Source: Patella vulgata (lineage: Eukaryota; Mollusca; Gastropoda; Patellidae). From it: 64,000 bases of DNA. The notes under the pieces are model-generated. The model worked only from the letters and a program-made list of their open reading frames with translations. It searched no databases and was not told where the DNA came from. The position numbers were made by a program, and so were the translations under genes. The stretch's first letter is position 1, and each line of letters begins with the position of its first letter. Positions 43,218 to 55,712 of this stretch are shown here, piece by piece. The stretch lies in assembly GCF_932274485.2 (NCBI RefSeq), contig NC_065885.2, positions 38,763,062-38,827,061 of the forward strand. Reading direction: 5' to 3'.

Positions 43218-46200
43218 ATTGTCTGTTATATACTTTGTAGTTTCACAACAATTTGTGAACTATTTACGTGTACTGACAAATAATTTTGTTGGTAAACTGT
43301 ATCAGAATATTAACAGTTGTTATCGTGTATTTTAAATCCACATGAAGATATTATTTACGATACTCAACTAAACTAAAGTCTAAAACGGATTTTTTGCTCG
43401 AGTCGGACACGGAAAACACGTGCTTCGATGGATTCAGTATGACCGATTTGACTCAACGCGTTGTCACTAATAAACCTGAGAAAAAGGGTAAAACTCCCAG
43501 CAATGGTAAACAAGTGGGAAAAGGTTCCAAGAAATCTTGCAAAAAGTTGCAAACGGCTACGAATGATTTACCCATAGCGGGGACGTCGACAGAAAAAGAG
43601 TCTGCTCCGGGTCCAAAAGTAGGTTCTGATTTAGTGAACGACGTCAGCGCCTCTATAGTAAACATTGACGGCCATGTGTCTTCAAAACGGAATGAAACTA
43701 ATGTGACTGATAATATTTATCAAAATATGTTTGTGGAAATGACTGAGATGATTTCAAATCAAAACAATCTGTTTACTCAACTTATCAAGTCCAGGAACCA
43801 AAGTCAAAGTGGGCTTATTGAGGATTTGGAGTCGCCACCTGTATCGCCTTCAATCTCTGATCAAAATCAGGACACTGTCGACGAAGTTGATATTTGCACA
43901 CAAATTGATAACGTTCTCATGGACACTGCTCCGGAGGCTGGGACAACGGATGTCTTGTTACAGGATATACAACAGTTATATGCCGATGATTCGGATTGTG
44001 GACCCGATATCAATCAGAAGGTAGCAGATTTAATCAATAATCTGTTGTGTCCAAAAATTCCAGATTCTAAATTAAATAAAACTGGAGAAGAATATAAAAG
44101 ACCTCAAGAATTGTATGATGATGGTTACGCCTCGGGTTAATGCCGAAATTTGGGCAGAAGTTCAACCGAATCACCGTTCTTCTGATATAAAGTTTCAGAA
44201 AATTCAAGATCGATTAACTAAGGGACTGGTACCTTTAACGACACTTGTTAACGACTTGAATATCATGAGAAAATCACCTAATCTTCAGTTTGATTCTGAG
44301 GAAATGGGAAAAATGATTCGGAAGTTGTGTGATAGTCTGGCTTTTTTAGCAGCAGCCCATTTTGAAATTTCAATGAAGAGACGTGAAATTTAAAATCAAG
44401 TAACCTCAACAACAAAATCATGTCTAGACTTTGTTCGGTCTCTAACAGAGTCACTCAGAATCTTTTTGGAGATGATCTTCCGAAGTCGATCAAGGATATC
44501 AGTGAAGTCAGTCGTGTTGGCCAAAATGTTCAACCACGAAGATTACCATTTAATGCTAGACGTCCTTTTCCTTATCAAAGATCTTATAATAGTCAACAGA
44601 TTAATTATAAGAATTCTTATAAGAATCCTGCTAGTACTGGAACCAGTCACAGATATGGCTTAAGTGGTCAGATGTCAAAAAACTTCTATCCAGGGAGGGG
44701 ACGAAGTCGGAAGAAACCAAACTAACACAGGAATCGGTTAGTAAAATTTCTAATAAATTTAATATCATTGACATAGATTATCTCAAAGATTTAGCCTCAA
44801 AATTTAAGGGAGGTAATTTGGCTACGAAACTTCCATTTCGGAAGTCATTAACTACAGATGAATTTATTTTGGCAGTTATTCAAGGTTATTCTTTAGAATT
44901 TGATCAAGCCCCTAGTCAATATTGTATACCTAAACCATATGTTCTTTCTTTGCAGGAAGAGCAGAATGTTTCTCAAGCAGTTGAAAAACTAGAAAATAAA
45001 GGTATTATATCTGCTTGTTTACATGAACCTGATGAGTTCATTTCTAATATTTTTGTTACACCTAAACAGGATGGATCATTCAGATTGATATTAAAATTGA
45101 AGCAATTTAATAAAGAGATCACCTATCACCATTTTAAAATGGAGTCCCTAGAAAATGCAATCAATTTGATGTTGCCTAATTGTTATATGGCAAGCATTGA
45201 TTTTACAGATGCTTATTATTCTATAAATATTAATCCTTTACACCGAAAGTATTTACGTTTTATCTGGCAAAATCGTTTATACGAATTTAACGCTTTGCCA
45301 CAGGGTTTAACGTCTTCTCCACGAATTTTCACTAAAATCACTAAGCCATTATTTGCATCTTTACGACTAAAAGGTCATCATAATTGTTCATACATTGGTG
45401 ATTCTTTTCTTATGGGTGATACCTATGAAAGTTGTTATGCAAATATTCTGGATACTGTAGATTATGCGATTAAAGCAGGTTTCATAGTACATCCAAACAA
45501 ATCTGTTTTGCAACCAAAACAATCCATCATTTATCTGGGTTTTGTTTTAAACTCTGTATCTATGACAGTATCTATATCGAGTTATAAAGCCAATAAAATT
45601 GAATTGGCTTGTTCTAAATTATTACAATTAGCTAAACCTAGTATCCGACAAGTAGCTGAAGTTGTTGGTATGATGGTAGCTTCTTTTCCTGGTAATGCTT
45701 TAGGACCATTATATTATAGACTTCTTGATAATTTAAAAAATCAATGTCTAAAAACTTGTAAAGGAGATTTCGATTTCACAATGGTTATCTCTGATTTATG
45801 TAAACAAGATTTAAATTGGTGGATACATAATATTGGACAGGCCACCAAGTCGATCATGCATGTAGACCCCATTCGTACTTATACTTCGGATGCAAGTAAA
45901 AAAGGGTGGGGGGGCACATTTGACACAGCTTGTACATCGGGTATATGGAGCAGTATTGAACATGAGCTCCATATAAATACATTGGAGTTACTAGCTGCAC
46001 TCTATACTATTCAGTCTTTTTCATCAGATTTATCAGATTGTCATGTGCACATTTTGGTTGACAATACTACAGCTGTGGCTTATATTAACAACATGGGAGG
46101 CACATCTATATCTTGTAATGCAGTTGCAAGGCGCATATGAATGTGGTGTTTGAAACGAAATATTTGGTTGTCTGCTGCTTTCTTACCTGGTAAAGAAAAT

Positions 46201-48292
46201 GTTCAGGCAGATCGACTAAGTCGACTTAACCATGATAATGTAGAATGGAAACTAAATAGCAATATATTTCTACAACTTTCAGATATGTGGGGTATACCAG
46301 ATATTGATTTATTTGCTTCCAGACTGAATAATCAAACCCCTGTTTATGTTTCCTGGAATCCTGATCCATCGGCTATTTCTGTCGATGCTTTTCACATTAA
46401 ATGGCATCATAACCTCAATTATGCCTTTCCTCCCTTTGTTTTGATAGGTAGAGTCTTGCAAAAGGTTCAGTTGGATAAAGTAAACATGTTAATTATAGTT
46501 CTTTTTTGGACTACTCAATCCTGGTTTACATCCTTAATGCATATGCTAATTGACTGTCCTTTTTTTAATTTTTAGAGAAAGAACAACTTTGACTCATCCA
46601 ACCAAAAGTTTTATGGTTCATCTACCCAAACTCAGACTGCTGGCATGTTTGATTTCAGGCAAGCAACACGAAAGCGAGAATTTTCGGATGAGGTTAACAA
46701 CGTCTTGTTGCACTCATGGCGACCACAAACTATTAAACAATATGATGTATACCTCAAGAAGTGGTTCACTTTTACAAATCAAAGGAGTGTCAATTCATTT
46801 TCACCCTCTGTGGGAAATGTGTTAGAATTTCTATATCAATTATTCGATTCAGGATATTCTTATAGTGCCTTGAACTCTGCTCGATCAACATTATCCAGTT
46901 TCATCACATTTGACAACCAACCGTTGGGATGTAATCCATGTATTGTGCGGTTTCTTAGAGGATGTTTTAATCTTCGACCATCCCTTCCTAGAACTAATGT
47001 GACTTGGGATGTGGACAGAGTATTAAGTTATTTGAAGAATTTGTATCCGCTTTGTGACTTAACTCTTAAAGATTTGACATTGAAATGTGTATCGCTATTA
47101 GCGATTGTTAGTGGTCAGCGTATGCAATCTTTATTTTACATTGATGTGCGTAATATTGAAATATTGTTTGATAGGTTAAAAATACGTTTTGGAGATCTAC
47201 TTAAAACTAGTAGACCAAACTTTCATCAGAAGGAACTGTGTTTTGAATCATACACAGATAAACGATTATGCATTGTGACTACCTTTCAGGAATATATTAA
47301 GAGAACTGAAACACTGAGATCATCTGGGACTCAATTGTTCATTAGTTACACGAAGCCTTATTCATCGGTGACACGTTCAACCATCGCTAGATGGGTCAAA
47401 GTGGTACTTTTTAATTCAGGCATTGACATGTGTTTATTTACACCACATAGTGTTCGTGGTGCATCTACCTCAGCTGCTCATCGGAAAAGAGTTCCATTGG
47501 CCACAATTTTGGAGACTGCTGGATGGAGTAACAGTAAAACTTTTGCTAGGTTTTACAACAAACCTATTCATTGAGGATAACAGTGTGTATTCTAATCTTA
47601 TATTGGACAGCTCAAAATAGGGCAGTGTTTTATTTGTGATAGTTCAAGTGGTAAACTATGGCAAACTGTTACTAGTATAACTATTGTGAAGGTGACAAAC
47701 TTCATAGATTGAAAACATTTTAGATTAACTCTTCATGTACAAGTCAAATGGACTTTAAACATGTTCCAAAAGGTTTAAGGAAATATTATAAAACAACAGG
47801 ATTATGCTAAAGGTTGATAACATGACTGTAATGAGAATCATAAACACTGAGTTGATGATATTTTTTCTAGTAGTTTAAATATGTAAGTGCTAGTAATAAA
47901 AGTTGGAAAATTGAATTAGTGATCTTTTCTTACTTATATATGTTTTTGCATCGGATGACTACTGTCTTTGAAATCTCATGTGATTCCAAGTGACGTAAAT
48001 AGTATAAACAGAATTTAAAAATTAAATGAGCTTACCTGTGAGTGAAATTTGATTGTAATTCTGTTTTACTATTTATGGAACGGAGGGATCACATGCCCAC
48101 CCTGAATTTTGGGTTTGTGTTTTGAGATATCTTGTTGCCCACCCAGGACTTGGAAATTTCCATTATTCATCCTCCTTTGAAGTATGACCAGAGCATGCGC
48201 AAAGCACTCTCATGTGATCCCTCCGTTAAATAAATAGTAAAACAGAATTACAATCAAATTTCACTTACAGGTAAGCTCATTTAATTTTTAAA
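43218..48292 (+). mobile_element. DIRS-like tyrosine-recombinase retroelement (fossil)
   Basis: Parts in order: a gag-like low-complexity/acidic region about 43.4-44.7 kb; reverse transcriptase with RNase H-like domain about 44.8-46.6 kb (RT palm blocks such as YMASIDFTDAYYSI and FNALPQGLTSSPRIF, then an RNase H-type TSDASKKGWGG block); and a tyrosine recombinase about 46.6-47.6 kb with the HSVRGASTSAA block. An approximately 280-bp inverted repeat lies at the right end (48012-48295). The order gag, RT-RH, YR is that of DIRS-like elements; subgroup not assigned. It looks nearly whole with only a few breaks, so probably young. It sits exactly between the 5' sides of two inverted Penelope copies. 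Confidence 0.9.
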
Positions 48293-48295
48293 TTA
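48012..48295. repeat. Inverted repeat at the right end of the DIRS-like element
   Basis: Arms of about 75-85 bp ('aattaaatgagcttacctgt' onward and its reverse complement near 48270-48295) enclose about 115 bp. Shared blocks include 'gattgtaattctgttttact' and 'ggagggatcacatg'. DIRS-like elements have unusual inverted or split terminal repeats, so this probably belongs to it. Confidence 0.75.
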
Positions 48296-50720
48296 TTTGA
48301 TAAGGGACTAAAATTCACCCCAACACCTTCAAATGATAGCTGCTTACTCCAGTCTGAACTAACACAATTTTGTAGAAAACTGCGCCTCAGACATCATTTC
48401 TACAGAGAGGATGATTCTCGACCCCCAGAACCCGAAAGCCTGGCTCGAAACAAATCTACTTTTACACCAAAATCAGGAAAAGATGTACAGTTAGATAAAT
48501 TTATAACAACTATAGCCACTCATAAAATTCAATCAAAACCTACCATTAAAAATCTAAATAAAGGTGAATTGAAAGCTCTCAATAATCTGAGAAATAATCA
48601 AAACATAATTATCAAACAAGCAGATAAAGGAGGAGCTATAGTCGTTATGGATAAGTCATTCTATCAAGAAAATATATTCAAAATGCTCCAAAACACGGAA
48701 TATTATGCGCCATCAACCATCAAAGAAAACAACAACGTCATAGTAAATATGAGAACATTTGTGTCTTGCTACACCGGAATGCTGTTAAAGGAGGAACAAG
48801 AATATCTTATGAACTTCGATCCAAGCATTGCATACTTTTATGGATTGCCGAAAGTACACAAAAGTAGGCTAATTCAAGATGCTGTAAGACGAACTAATCA
48901 TGAAGTTGTAAATATAAAATGTCCAGGTGACCTAACGTTTCGGCCAATAGTAGGCGGACCAAATAGTAGTACCCAAAGACTTAGCAACTTCATTGATATC
49001 ATTCTGAAACCACTATGTTCTAAAGTCAAAAGCTTTCTCCGCGATGATATAGATTTCCTTCATCATTTACCTAAGCAGGTAGAACCTTGTAGTACATTAA
49101 TAAGCTTTGATGTAGTAAATCTATATAATAACATCAGTAAAGATCTGGGAATAAAAGCTATCGAATATTGGATAGATACATACCCCGATAGTATCCCAGA
49201 TCGTTTTTCTAAACGATTTATAATTGGCGCTCTAAATTTAGTAATTTCAAATAACATATTTTTCTTCGATACCCATTATTTCTCACAAATTAAAGGAGTT
49301 GCTATGGGTACAAAAGTTGGTCCGACATACGCAACATTAACATTAGGTTACCTCGAAGAAATTTGGTATGAGAAAATACCCACAACCTTCGATAAAACTT
49401 TTAGCGACATGATTAAGCAATCGTGGAAACGATTTCTGGATGATTGTTGGTGCGTCCTTAATATAGAAGATACAGCGATCACCAAACTCCACGATCTCTT
49501 GAATAGCCTAGATGTCGATATTAAATTCACTGTTGAATCTAGTAAAGTAAAACTAAACTTTCTCGATGTCACGGTGAACATTTTACCGAATGGTCAAATT
49601 GAAACTGATATGTATTATAAACCGACAGACACACATCAGTATCTCAATTTTAATTCATGCCATCCTTCTCATATCAAACGTAATATTCCGTATAATTTAG
49701 CTAGACGCGTGTGCACCATAGTTTCACAATCGGATATCAAACAAATACGCCTTAATGGGCTTAAAGGTTTTCTAAAAAAAGCAACACTACCCGGCAAAGC
49801 TAGTAGATGATGCCATCCGAAAAGCTTTAAGTTTAGATCAGAGCAAATTAAGGTGTCCAAAAACGATTTGTGAAACAAAGAGTCACGAAGAAGTTGCTTT
49901 AGTAACTACTTTCAACCCATCACAAGAAGATGGTAAATCTATAATTAATAATAATCTCCATATTCTTAAAAATAGCCCGATTATGGATGATATATTAAAT
50001 AAGGCAAAAATAATAAATAGTTTAAAGCAACCTCAAAGCCTGGCTAAATTACTAATCTCATCAAAATTCGAATCAACTAAAATCATACCAACAGTTAATA
50101 AGTATAATGAATCCAAATGTAAAACGTGTTCAATCATAATTGAAGGTTCATCCATAAATATCACGGACAATTTTACATTTCATGTAAAACAACCAATGTC
50201 TTGTAAATCCGATTACATTATATATGTAATAATTTGTCCGGGCTGTAAGGGTAGATATATCGGAAAGACCATAAATATGCTTAGATTAAGAATGAACCTC
50301 CATCGACAACATATTCTTAATCCGCTATACAGGATGATACCCCTGAGCCGACACCTCGATGTTTGTGGCAAATGCAATTTTAATGTCTTTCCGTTATATC
50401 AATTAAACAGCAAAAACAACGATCTGTTAGAAGCAAAGGAATCATATTTTATTGAAAAATTCAAACCATTGCTTAATTCAAGGTGTTGATTTTTGTGTAA
50501 AATATAAATGTTTAATTAATAATTTTGTTAATGATACATAATGTATGCAATATTATCTTATCGTGCTTATTATAGCCATTATAGTTCATTGTTGTAACCA
50601 TGACGTTATTACGTCACATCAATTGTTGGAATTGGTAAAATTTGCCTGAAGAAGCTTAATAAAGCGAAAAGTACTCGCAAAAACCTAGTTTTTTTTCCTA
50701 CAACATCTTTATTTCGAATA
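48293..50720 (+). mobile_element. Penelope-like element copy B (longer copy)
   Basis: The + frame is open from about 48290, starting FDKGLKFTPTPSND, a PLE N-terminal block, then CRKLRLRHHFY, IIKQADKGGAIVVMD and YFYGLPKVHK. LTFRPIVGGPNSSTQRLSNF, GVAMGTKVGPTYATL and RFLDDCWCVLN follow. After about one frame break near 49.8 kb it continues through the CNESKCKTC linker and the GIY-YIG domain (CPGCKGRYIGKT, EAKESYFIEKFKPLLN) to a stop at about 50489. It extends about 570 bp further 5' than copy A. The opening frame runs out of the DIRS inverted repeat across a 'cttacaggtaagc' junction, which looks like adjoining splice acceptor and donor sequence. 3' end: hammerhead-like motif, then (AT)n. Confidence 0.92.
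50641..50681 (+). ncRNA. Hammerhead-ribozyme-like motif, PLE copy B 3' end
   Basis: Same layout as in copy A: TTTGC, CTGAAGA, GCTT-AATA-AAGC, G-AAA region, AGTACT, C, GCAAA. Two base differences from copy A fall in helix II and at the G of the GAA core; the second may weaken this copy. Confidence 0.6.
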
Positions 50721-50755
50721 TCTAACACCTAAGAGTAGCTTTAACTATAACCTTT

Positions 50756-50756
<1 letters not shown>

Positions 50757-50820
<64 letters not shown>
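50757..50820. repeat. (AT)n microsatellite at the outer 3' end of PLE copy B
   Basis: Long pure AT dinucleotide run about 40 bp beyond the Penelope 3' end; the mirror of 41311-41362. Confidence 0.95.
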
Positions 50821-50823
<3 letters not shown>

Positions 50824-50924
50824 TATTTATATTGTTGTTTACATATTGAGTGGTGTTATAATTATGTCAGCGTATAATACATTATTCGTATCAATGGCCT
50901 ATTTTTACAAAGGACCAGGGCCCT

Positions 50925-52100
50925 GTTTCACAAAAACTTAAATCTCCTTAAAAATCGTCTTAAACTAAAATTCCATCCATACTTAAGATGCATGCGTTTC
51001 ACAAAACTATTTTAAGCATTTTAGATAAAACTACGAAAGCCCAGAAGGCTCATTCCAAATTACAAATTCCAGATTCCAAATTACAAATTCCAAATTTGCT
51101 GCTGGAGCAAAAAAAAAAAATGTCAATCCTAGGATACCGAGTAGCAGAGTAGCTCACTGCAGAGGAACTATGCCCCAAACTTTTCAGGGGATCACGTGGC
51201 TAAGTGGGTAGGACGCTAGTCTGGAGGTCGGGTGTTCGATCCAGATTTTCCGGCGTGGTTCCCCCTTGTCAGTGATGCAGGACGGAGGGCCTGACAAGGA
51301 CAGCTGTCTAGTCCTTCGGATGAGACGAAAACCCGAGATCCCGTGTATACATTGGAATGCACGTAAAAGATCCCTTGGCAGATGGAATTCGATATAAAAG
51401 AAGGCGATAGTGCCGCTGCCCGGGCAAAATTTCCCTCATAGCACACTGTATGGCGTATGTCCGTCTTCATTAGCCCAGTATAGGAGCAGAACAGTAGGAC
51501 GTTAAACCCCATTTCATTTCATTTCCAAACTTTTCACATCTGCCGAAGCAAACCCGAACTGGAATATTATACTCTAACTGATTAGTCAAAAGCAAAAACC
51601 TGATCCGATAAGTCGGATCAGATTTGGAATTTGGAATTAAGCATTTGGAATTTGGAATTTGGAATCTGAAATTTGGAATCTGAAATTTGGAATCTGGAAT
51701 TTAGAATTTGGAATCTGGAATTTGGAATTTGGAATTTGGAATCCAGTAATTTGGAACGGGTATTTATCCGGCCCAGATAGGTAAACTAGAAGTAATTAGT
51801 TGTGTAAAATGACAATTCATATAAATTCTAATTTGTTTAATTGAGTGTGTGTGTGTGTGGGGGGGGGGGGGCTACCAATTTGCTATTTCATCAGTAAGAC
51901 ATGAATTTGGAATTTCGCATTTGGAATTTGGAATGAGCCTTCTGGGCATTCGTATAAAACCTACTAAAATAATATTGTAAGTTAAAATTGTATCTTACCT
52001 TAAAATAGTGGCGTTTCACAAAACTATTTTAGGGACAATTTTAACTAAAATCAATTTTAACTTAGGACATCCGTCACCCTCTCCTAACTTAAAATCACGA
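50925..52100. mobile_element. Foldback with TTTGGAAT array, SINE nested inside
   Basis: 'gggccctgtttcacaaaa' at 50928 starts the left side. 'gcccagaaggctcattccaa' at about 51038 is mirrored at about 51930-51952 ('ttggaatgagccttctgggc'). 'gtttcacaaaactattttag' occurs on both sides. Inside is an array of 'tttggaatctggaa' type units, with 'attccaaattacaaa' in the opposite sense on the left. The SINE at 51187-51524 interrupts it. A (GT)n(G)n run is at 51846-51870. Confidence 0.65.
51187..51524 (+). repeat. Full-length tRNA-derived SINE with target duplication
   Basis: 338 bp, flanked by a perfect 12-bp repeat CCAAACTTTTCA (51175-51186 and 51525-51536). The tRNA-like head has 'gtggctaagtgggtagg' (A box) and 'gggtgttcgatcc' (B box). 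The body has 'gatgcaggacggagggcc', 'ccttcggatgagacgaaa', 'aatgcacgtaaaagatccc', 'tagtgccgctgcccgggc' and 'atagcacactgtatggcg'. The tail 'gacgttaaaccccatttc' ends in CATTTCATTT. This is the reference copy for the family in this window. Confidence 0.93.
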
Positions 52101-53050
52101 CTTTAACAAACATTGATTAGAGCTACGTTGTTAGATCTATTGTTACATATAGATATATTTGGAATAATGATAATATTGCCAATGACCCGGGTCATATAAT
52201 TTAAACATACTATCATTTACAAAAATAATTTTCATTCATTTTCTTTTCATTGCATGGGAAATATATAGCTGCGGCCCAACCGTTTATTTTAGTGTAAGGT
52301 AATATAAGCAATTAGATGACGCCCTAAATTAAAACCCCAAGAACAAAAAAACCCTCAAAACCCCAGTAAACAAAACTCTTTGTTACTATTTTATATATTA
52401 CCATATGATTCAAGTATAAATTATACTATTTTCAAATAATTAATAGACACCAAAAAAGCCTAAAACAAAATCTGAACTCACTTCATATCTAATGACATTG
52501 AAAGAAGAGCGCTCTTATCTATAAAAAAAATTGACAATTTCTTGGTATTAGAAGGCCTACAGGCCTATAATACTAGTCATGCCAAATGAACGTTTTTGGG
52601 GTTATGTTGATTTGTATAAAATGATAAATTAATAATCTCAAATGTATTTATTGAAAAATGTTATACGTCTTTTTGAAATTAGATTTTAATATCATAAATT
52701 TATTTTTATTTCTTAATGAAGGCTTTCGTTAATAAGACAGCACAAATTAGAGAAGTTTTAGGAGCCAAAGACATTTTATTTTGGGAAAAAATCATTTTAA
52801 TTGTGTAAGATTGAATGGGTATTATCCAATAAGGAGTGTGGCACTTCAAAGTATTTTTAAAACAGTATGGGATGACATTTTAAATATAGGCATCGGAACA
52901 TTGGCTATAATTGGTCGATTACTTTCAAAGTTGTTAAATACTTTTAAAATTCGACAACATTTGGTCGTTTGAGTTACAAATATCATATTTCATATGTTTG
53001 TGACAATTCCCAATTGTTTCTGTTATTCAAAATACCATAAAACTACGAAA
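52101..53050. other. Intergenic, nothing recognised
   Basis: AT-rich; only a short ORF (52781-52972) without resemblance to known proteins. Confidence 0.5.
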
Positions 53051-53063
53051 TTCAAGCGATTTA

Positions 53064-53383
53064 TTCGATCCCTGCATTGGCCGAGAAAGTTCATCCAGAT
53101 TTTCCGGCGTGGTTCCCCCTTGTCAGTGATGCAGGACGGAGGGCCTGACAAGGATAGCTGTCTAGTCCTTCGGATGAGACGAAAAACCGAGGTCCCGTGT
53201 ATACATTGGAATGCACGTAAAAGATCCCTTGGCAGTTGGAATTCGATATAAGAGTAGGCCGTAGTGCCGCTGTCCGGGCAAAATTTCCCTCATAGCACAC
53301 TGTATGGCGTATGCCCGTCTTCATTAGCCCAGGTTAGGAGCAGAACAGTAGGACGTTAAACTCCATTTCATTTCATTTCATTT
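53064..53383 (+). repeat. tRNA-derived SINE, 5' truncated, with target duplication
   Basis: Starts in the B box ('ttcgatccctgcattggcc') and ends in CATTTCATTTCATT. Flanked by a perfect 13-bp repeat TTCAAGCGATTTA (53051-53063 and 53384-53396). It was inserted into, or at the edge of, the unnamed repeat that continues to 53815. Confidence 0.92.
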
Positions 53384-53384
53384 T

Positions 53385-53815
53385 TCAAGCGATTTAAAGA
53401 TACATTATGGGAGATTAGATAAAGAGCTGGCAGTTCTCACTATAATAGTTAAAAATAGATACTGTAAAGGGAATTTGCTGAAAATTACAGTCAAATTGAT
53501 CCACTATGAACCAAGATTTTAGCGATTGAATTTTCGGCCTACCCTCGATCATCATTACTAAAGTCGGTAGGATAAAAAACATAGTCTCGATTATCCATTT
53601 CATGATTTAATTATGAATGGAAGTCGAACAGCAAATCGGAACCTAATCCAATAAACATCGCAGTCTAGCGATGCCATCGAGAGTTGATTATGGTCTGGAT
53701 AAGTTAATTAACGTCTAATTAATAATTGAGATCACATTTCAGGCCTAAAGAAAGACCTGCAATAGGCAGATTTAGCGATTACATAATGTATGTTTAATAT
53801 AGTTTATCGATACAC
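53385..53815. repeat. Unnamed interspersed repeat, copy 2
   Basis: Shares ordered blocks with 3395-3795 in the Eph gene: 'aaagatacatta', 'ctataatagtt', 'tgaaaattacagtcaaatt', 'gagttgatt', 'gtctaattaataatt', 'gacctgcaataggcagattt' and 'acataatgtatgttta'. Confidence 0.55.
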
Positions 53816-54104
53816 ACATTATTTACATTGAAGCCTGCGATTAAATCAAATGCCGAAGTCACGAAGTAAATGCCAAGTTCAAGGCCAACCCACCGATACA
53901 TTTCGAAACGAATAATACACTACGACTGCCTGACCATGTGCAAACATTGCTACAACGTATGAAACTCTGCCCATTGGTATTGTACCCATCAGTTCAACCT
54001 GTCAACAGTTTTCAGTTTCGAAGCGTATTTGCGTACACCGTAAGTGCCGGCATCGGAAATGTGCACTGCGCGAACACAAGCAATTTAAACTAAAATCTAT
54101 TAAA

Positions 54105-54270
54105 ACTGGGCCCTGTTTCTCGAAATCTTAATTAAAGATAAAATCCAAATTTTAGTAGATGCTACAATTTTGATTGGCTAAGCACTACAATCAGTCTAAT
54201 ATTATCCAACCAAATTACTAAAATTTGGATTTTATCTTAGTTAACATTTCGTGAAACAGGCCCCAGGGCC
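54105..54270. mobile_element. Short palindromic MITE (GGGCCCTGTTTC ends)
   Basis: 'gggccctgtttctcgaaat' and 'aaatccaaattttagta' on the left are mirrored by 'tactaaaatttggatttt' and 'atttcgtgaaacaggcccc' on the right, with about 50 bp between. The same GGGCCCTGTTTCAC end occurs at 50928. No coding sequence. Confidence 0.75.
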
Positions 54271-55300
54271 CAGCACCGCTAGTCCGACAATCATTTGTCC
54301 AATACATTGATATTTGTATTATGGCAAGTCGGAAAACATTATCATGATAAACAATGTATTTTGAAAATTTTTTAAGTCAAGACAACTGATTGTTTTTATA
54401 ATTTTATTAAATCTATTTGTACCCAATATTAAAGTTTTACAATCGATTTTGGTTAGTGTGTTTTGGTTTCATCCTAAATATATAATATCAATCTGTTTCT
54501 CAGAGAATTACGAGTCTTCTAATATCTCTGTAAAAGATGACTGCCTTTAACACATGCCGTCACAGTACGCGGCGTCAATCATTGACTAAATGGCGCGTGC
54601 ATTTTTTACATAAGACGTTACTGCTTCGGACAGAATGCCGCCTTTTAGTCAATAGGAAATAATTTTTACCTACAAATACGTCAAACGTCTTTAATTATTT
54701 TTCTAATACATCCAAAAAATGTTTTAGAATTTAATTTTTCGGTGGAAAAAAGTTAATATTTGAGACTCATTAAATCGCATTGATGTCATCCTTATCAGTG
54801 ATTGTAGCAGCCTAGCGAATATTCACTGCTGATCAGTGTCATATAATATAAGTATGCCTAATGTAACAGTACTGACAGTGTTTTAGTAAATATTGAACTT
54901 TGTTAATATAATTGTGGACCATCAAGAATGTTAAGACTTTAGAATTACAATTTATTGCCCTTCTGACTGGCCTTTTAAACCTGGAGTTAGCAACCCAATG
55001 TAGCCTATGTCAGGGTTGTGAACTCATCAAAATGATATCTGATCACCATCTGATCTCAGGTGTTCCAGATAGTAAGCATACCGTGACACGTGTAGCTGAA
55101 CGATAGTTTGGGTATGGTTTTAAGAAGAAGACATTTCACGTCCAAAGTACAATTACAATTGAAGTCCTGGAAAGAGAGTATAAGCGAGAGTGCAATCTGT
55201 AAAGTTTCAACTATTAATGCGACATGAAGTAAAGTTCAACGTTTATGAAAACATACTTTTATTTCCAATTCCAATGTTAAAGGGGAGGGGGGGGGGTGCA
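54271..55300. other. Intergenic, nothing recognised
   Basis: AT-rich, no supported gene. A poly-G run occurs at about 55287-55296. Confidence 0.5.
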
Positions 55301-55304
55301 CGCG

Positions 55305-55435
55305 AACGTGAACAACGCAGCGCCCCGTTTTGCATCACTCACTAAGGGAAACCACGCCGGAATATCGCTGTCTCGATCTGCACCGGGAGCGAACCAGCGC
55401 CTTGCTCACTGACATGGTTGACGTACAGAGAGAGG
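55305..55435 (-). repeat. SINE head fragment (minus)
   Basis: The reverse complement reads 'tgtcagtgagcaaggcgctg', a diverged B-box region, then 'ttccggcgtggtttccctta' and 'agtgatgc', the head and upper body of the CATTTCATTTC-tailed SINE. Confidence 0.6.
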
Positions 55436-55712
55436 TGCGAAGGTAAGAAGAAAATAGAAACTGGATCATAATAGAAATCATCATTATTCCTCGATTCCGC
55501 GATCTAACCCTTTCTCATTCTCATTTCCGCCACTATTTTTTTTATCTTTGTTTAAGGTTGATACAATACGACATATCAAGGTATCCAGGTTACCACATTC
55601 CATCCATGGTTTAGATATATAAAGACATCTATGATAACAAATTCGTGCATGAAAGGAAAATAGAGCCTATATTATTTAGTACATACATAGTTATGGTCAT
55701 GTAAGATACAAA

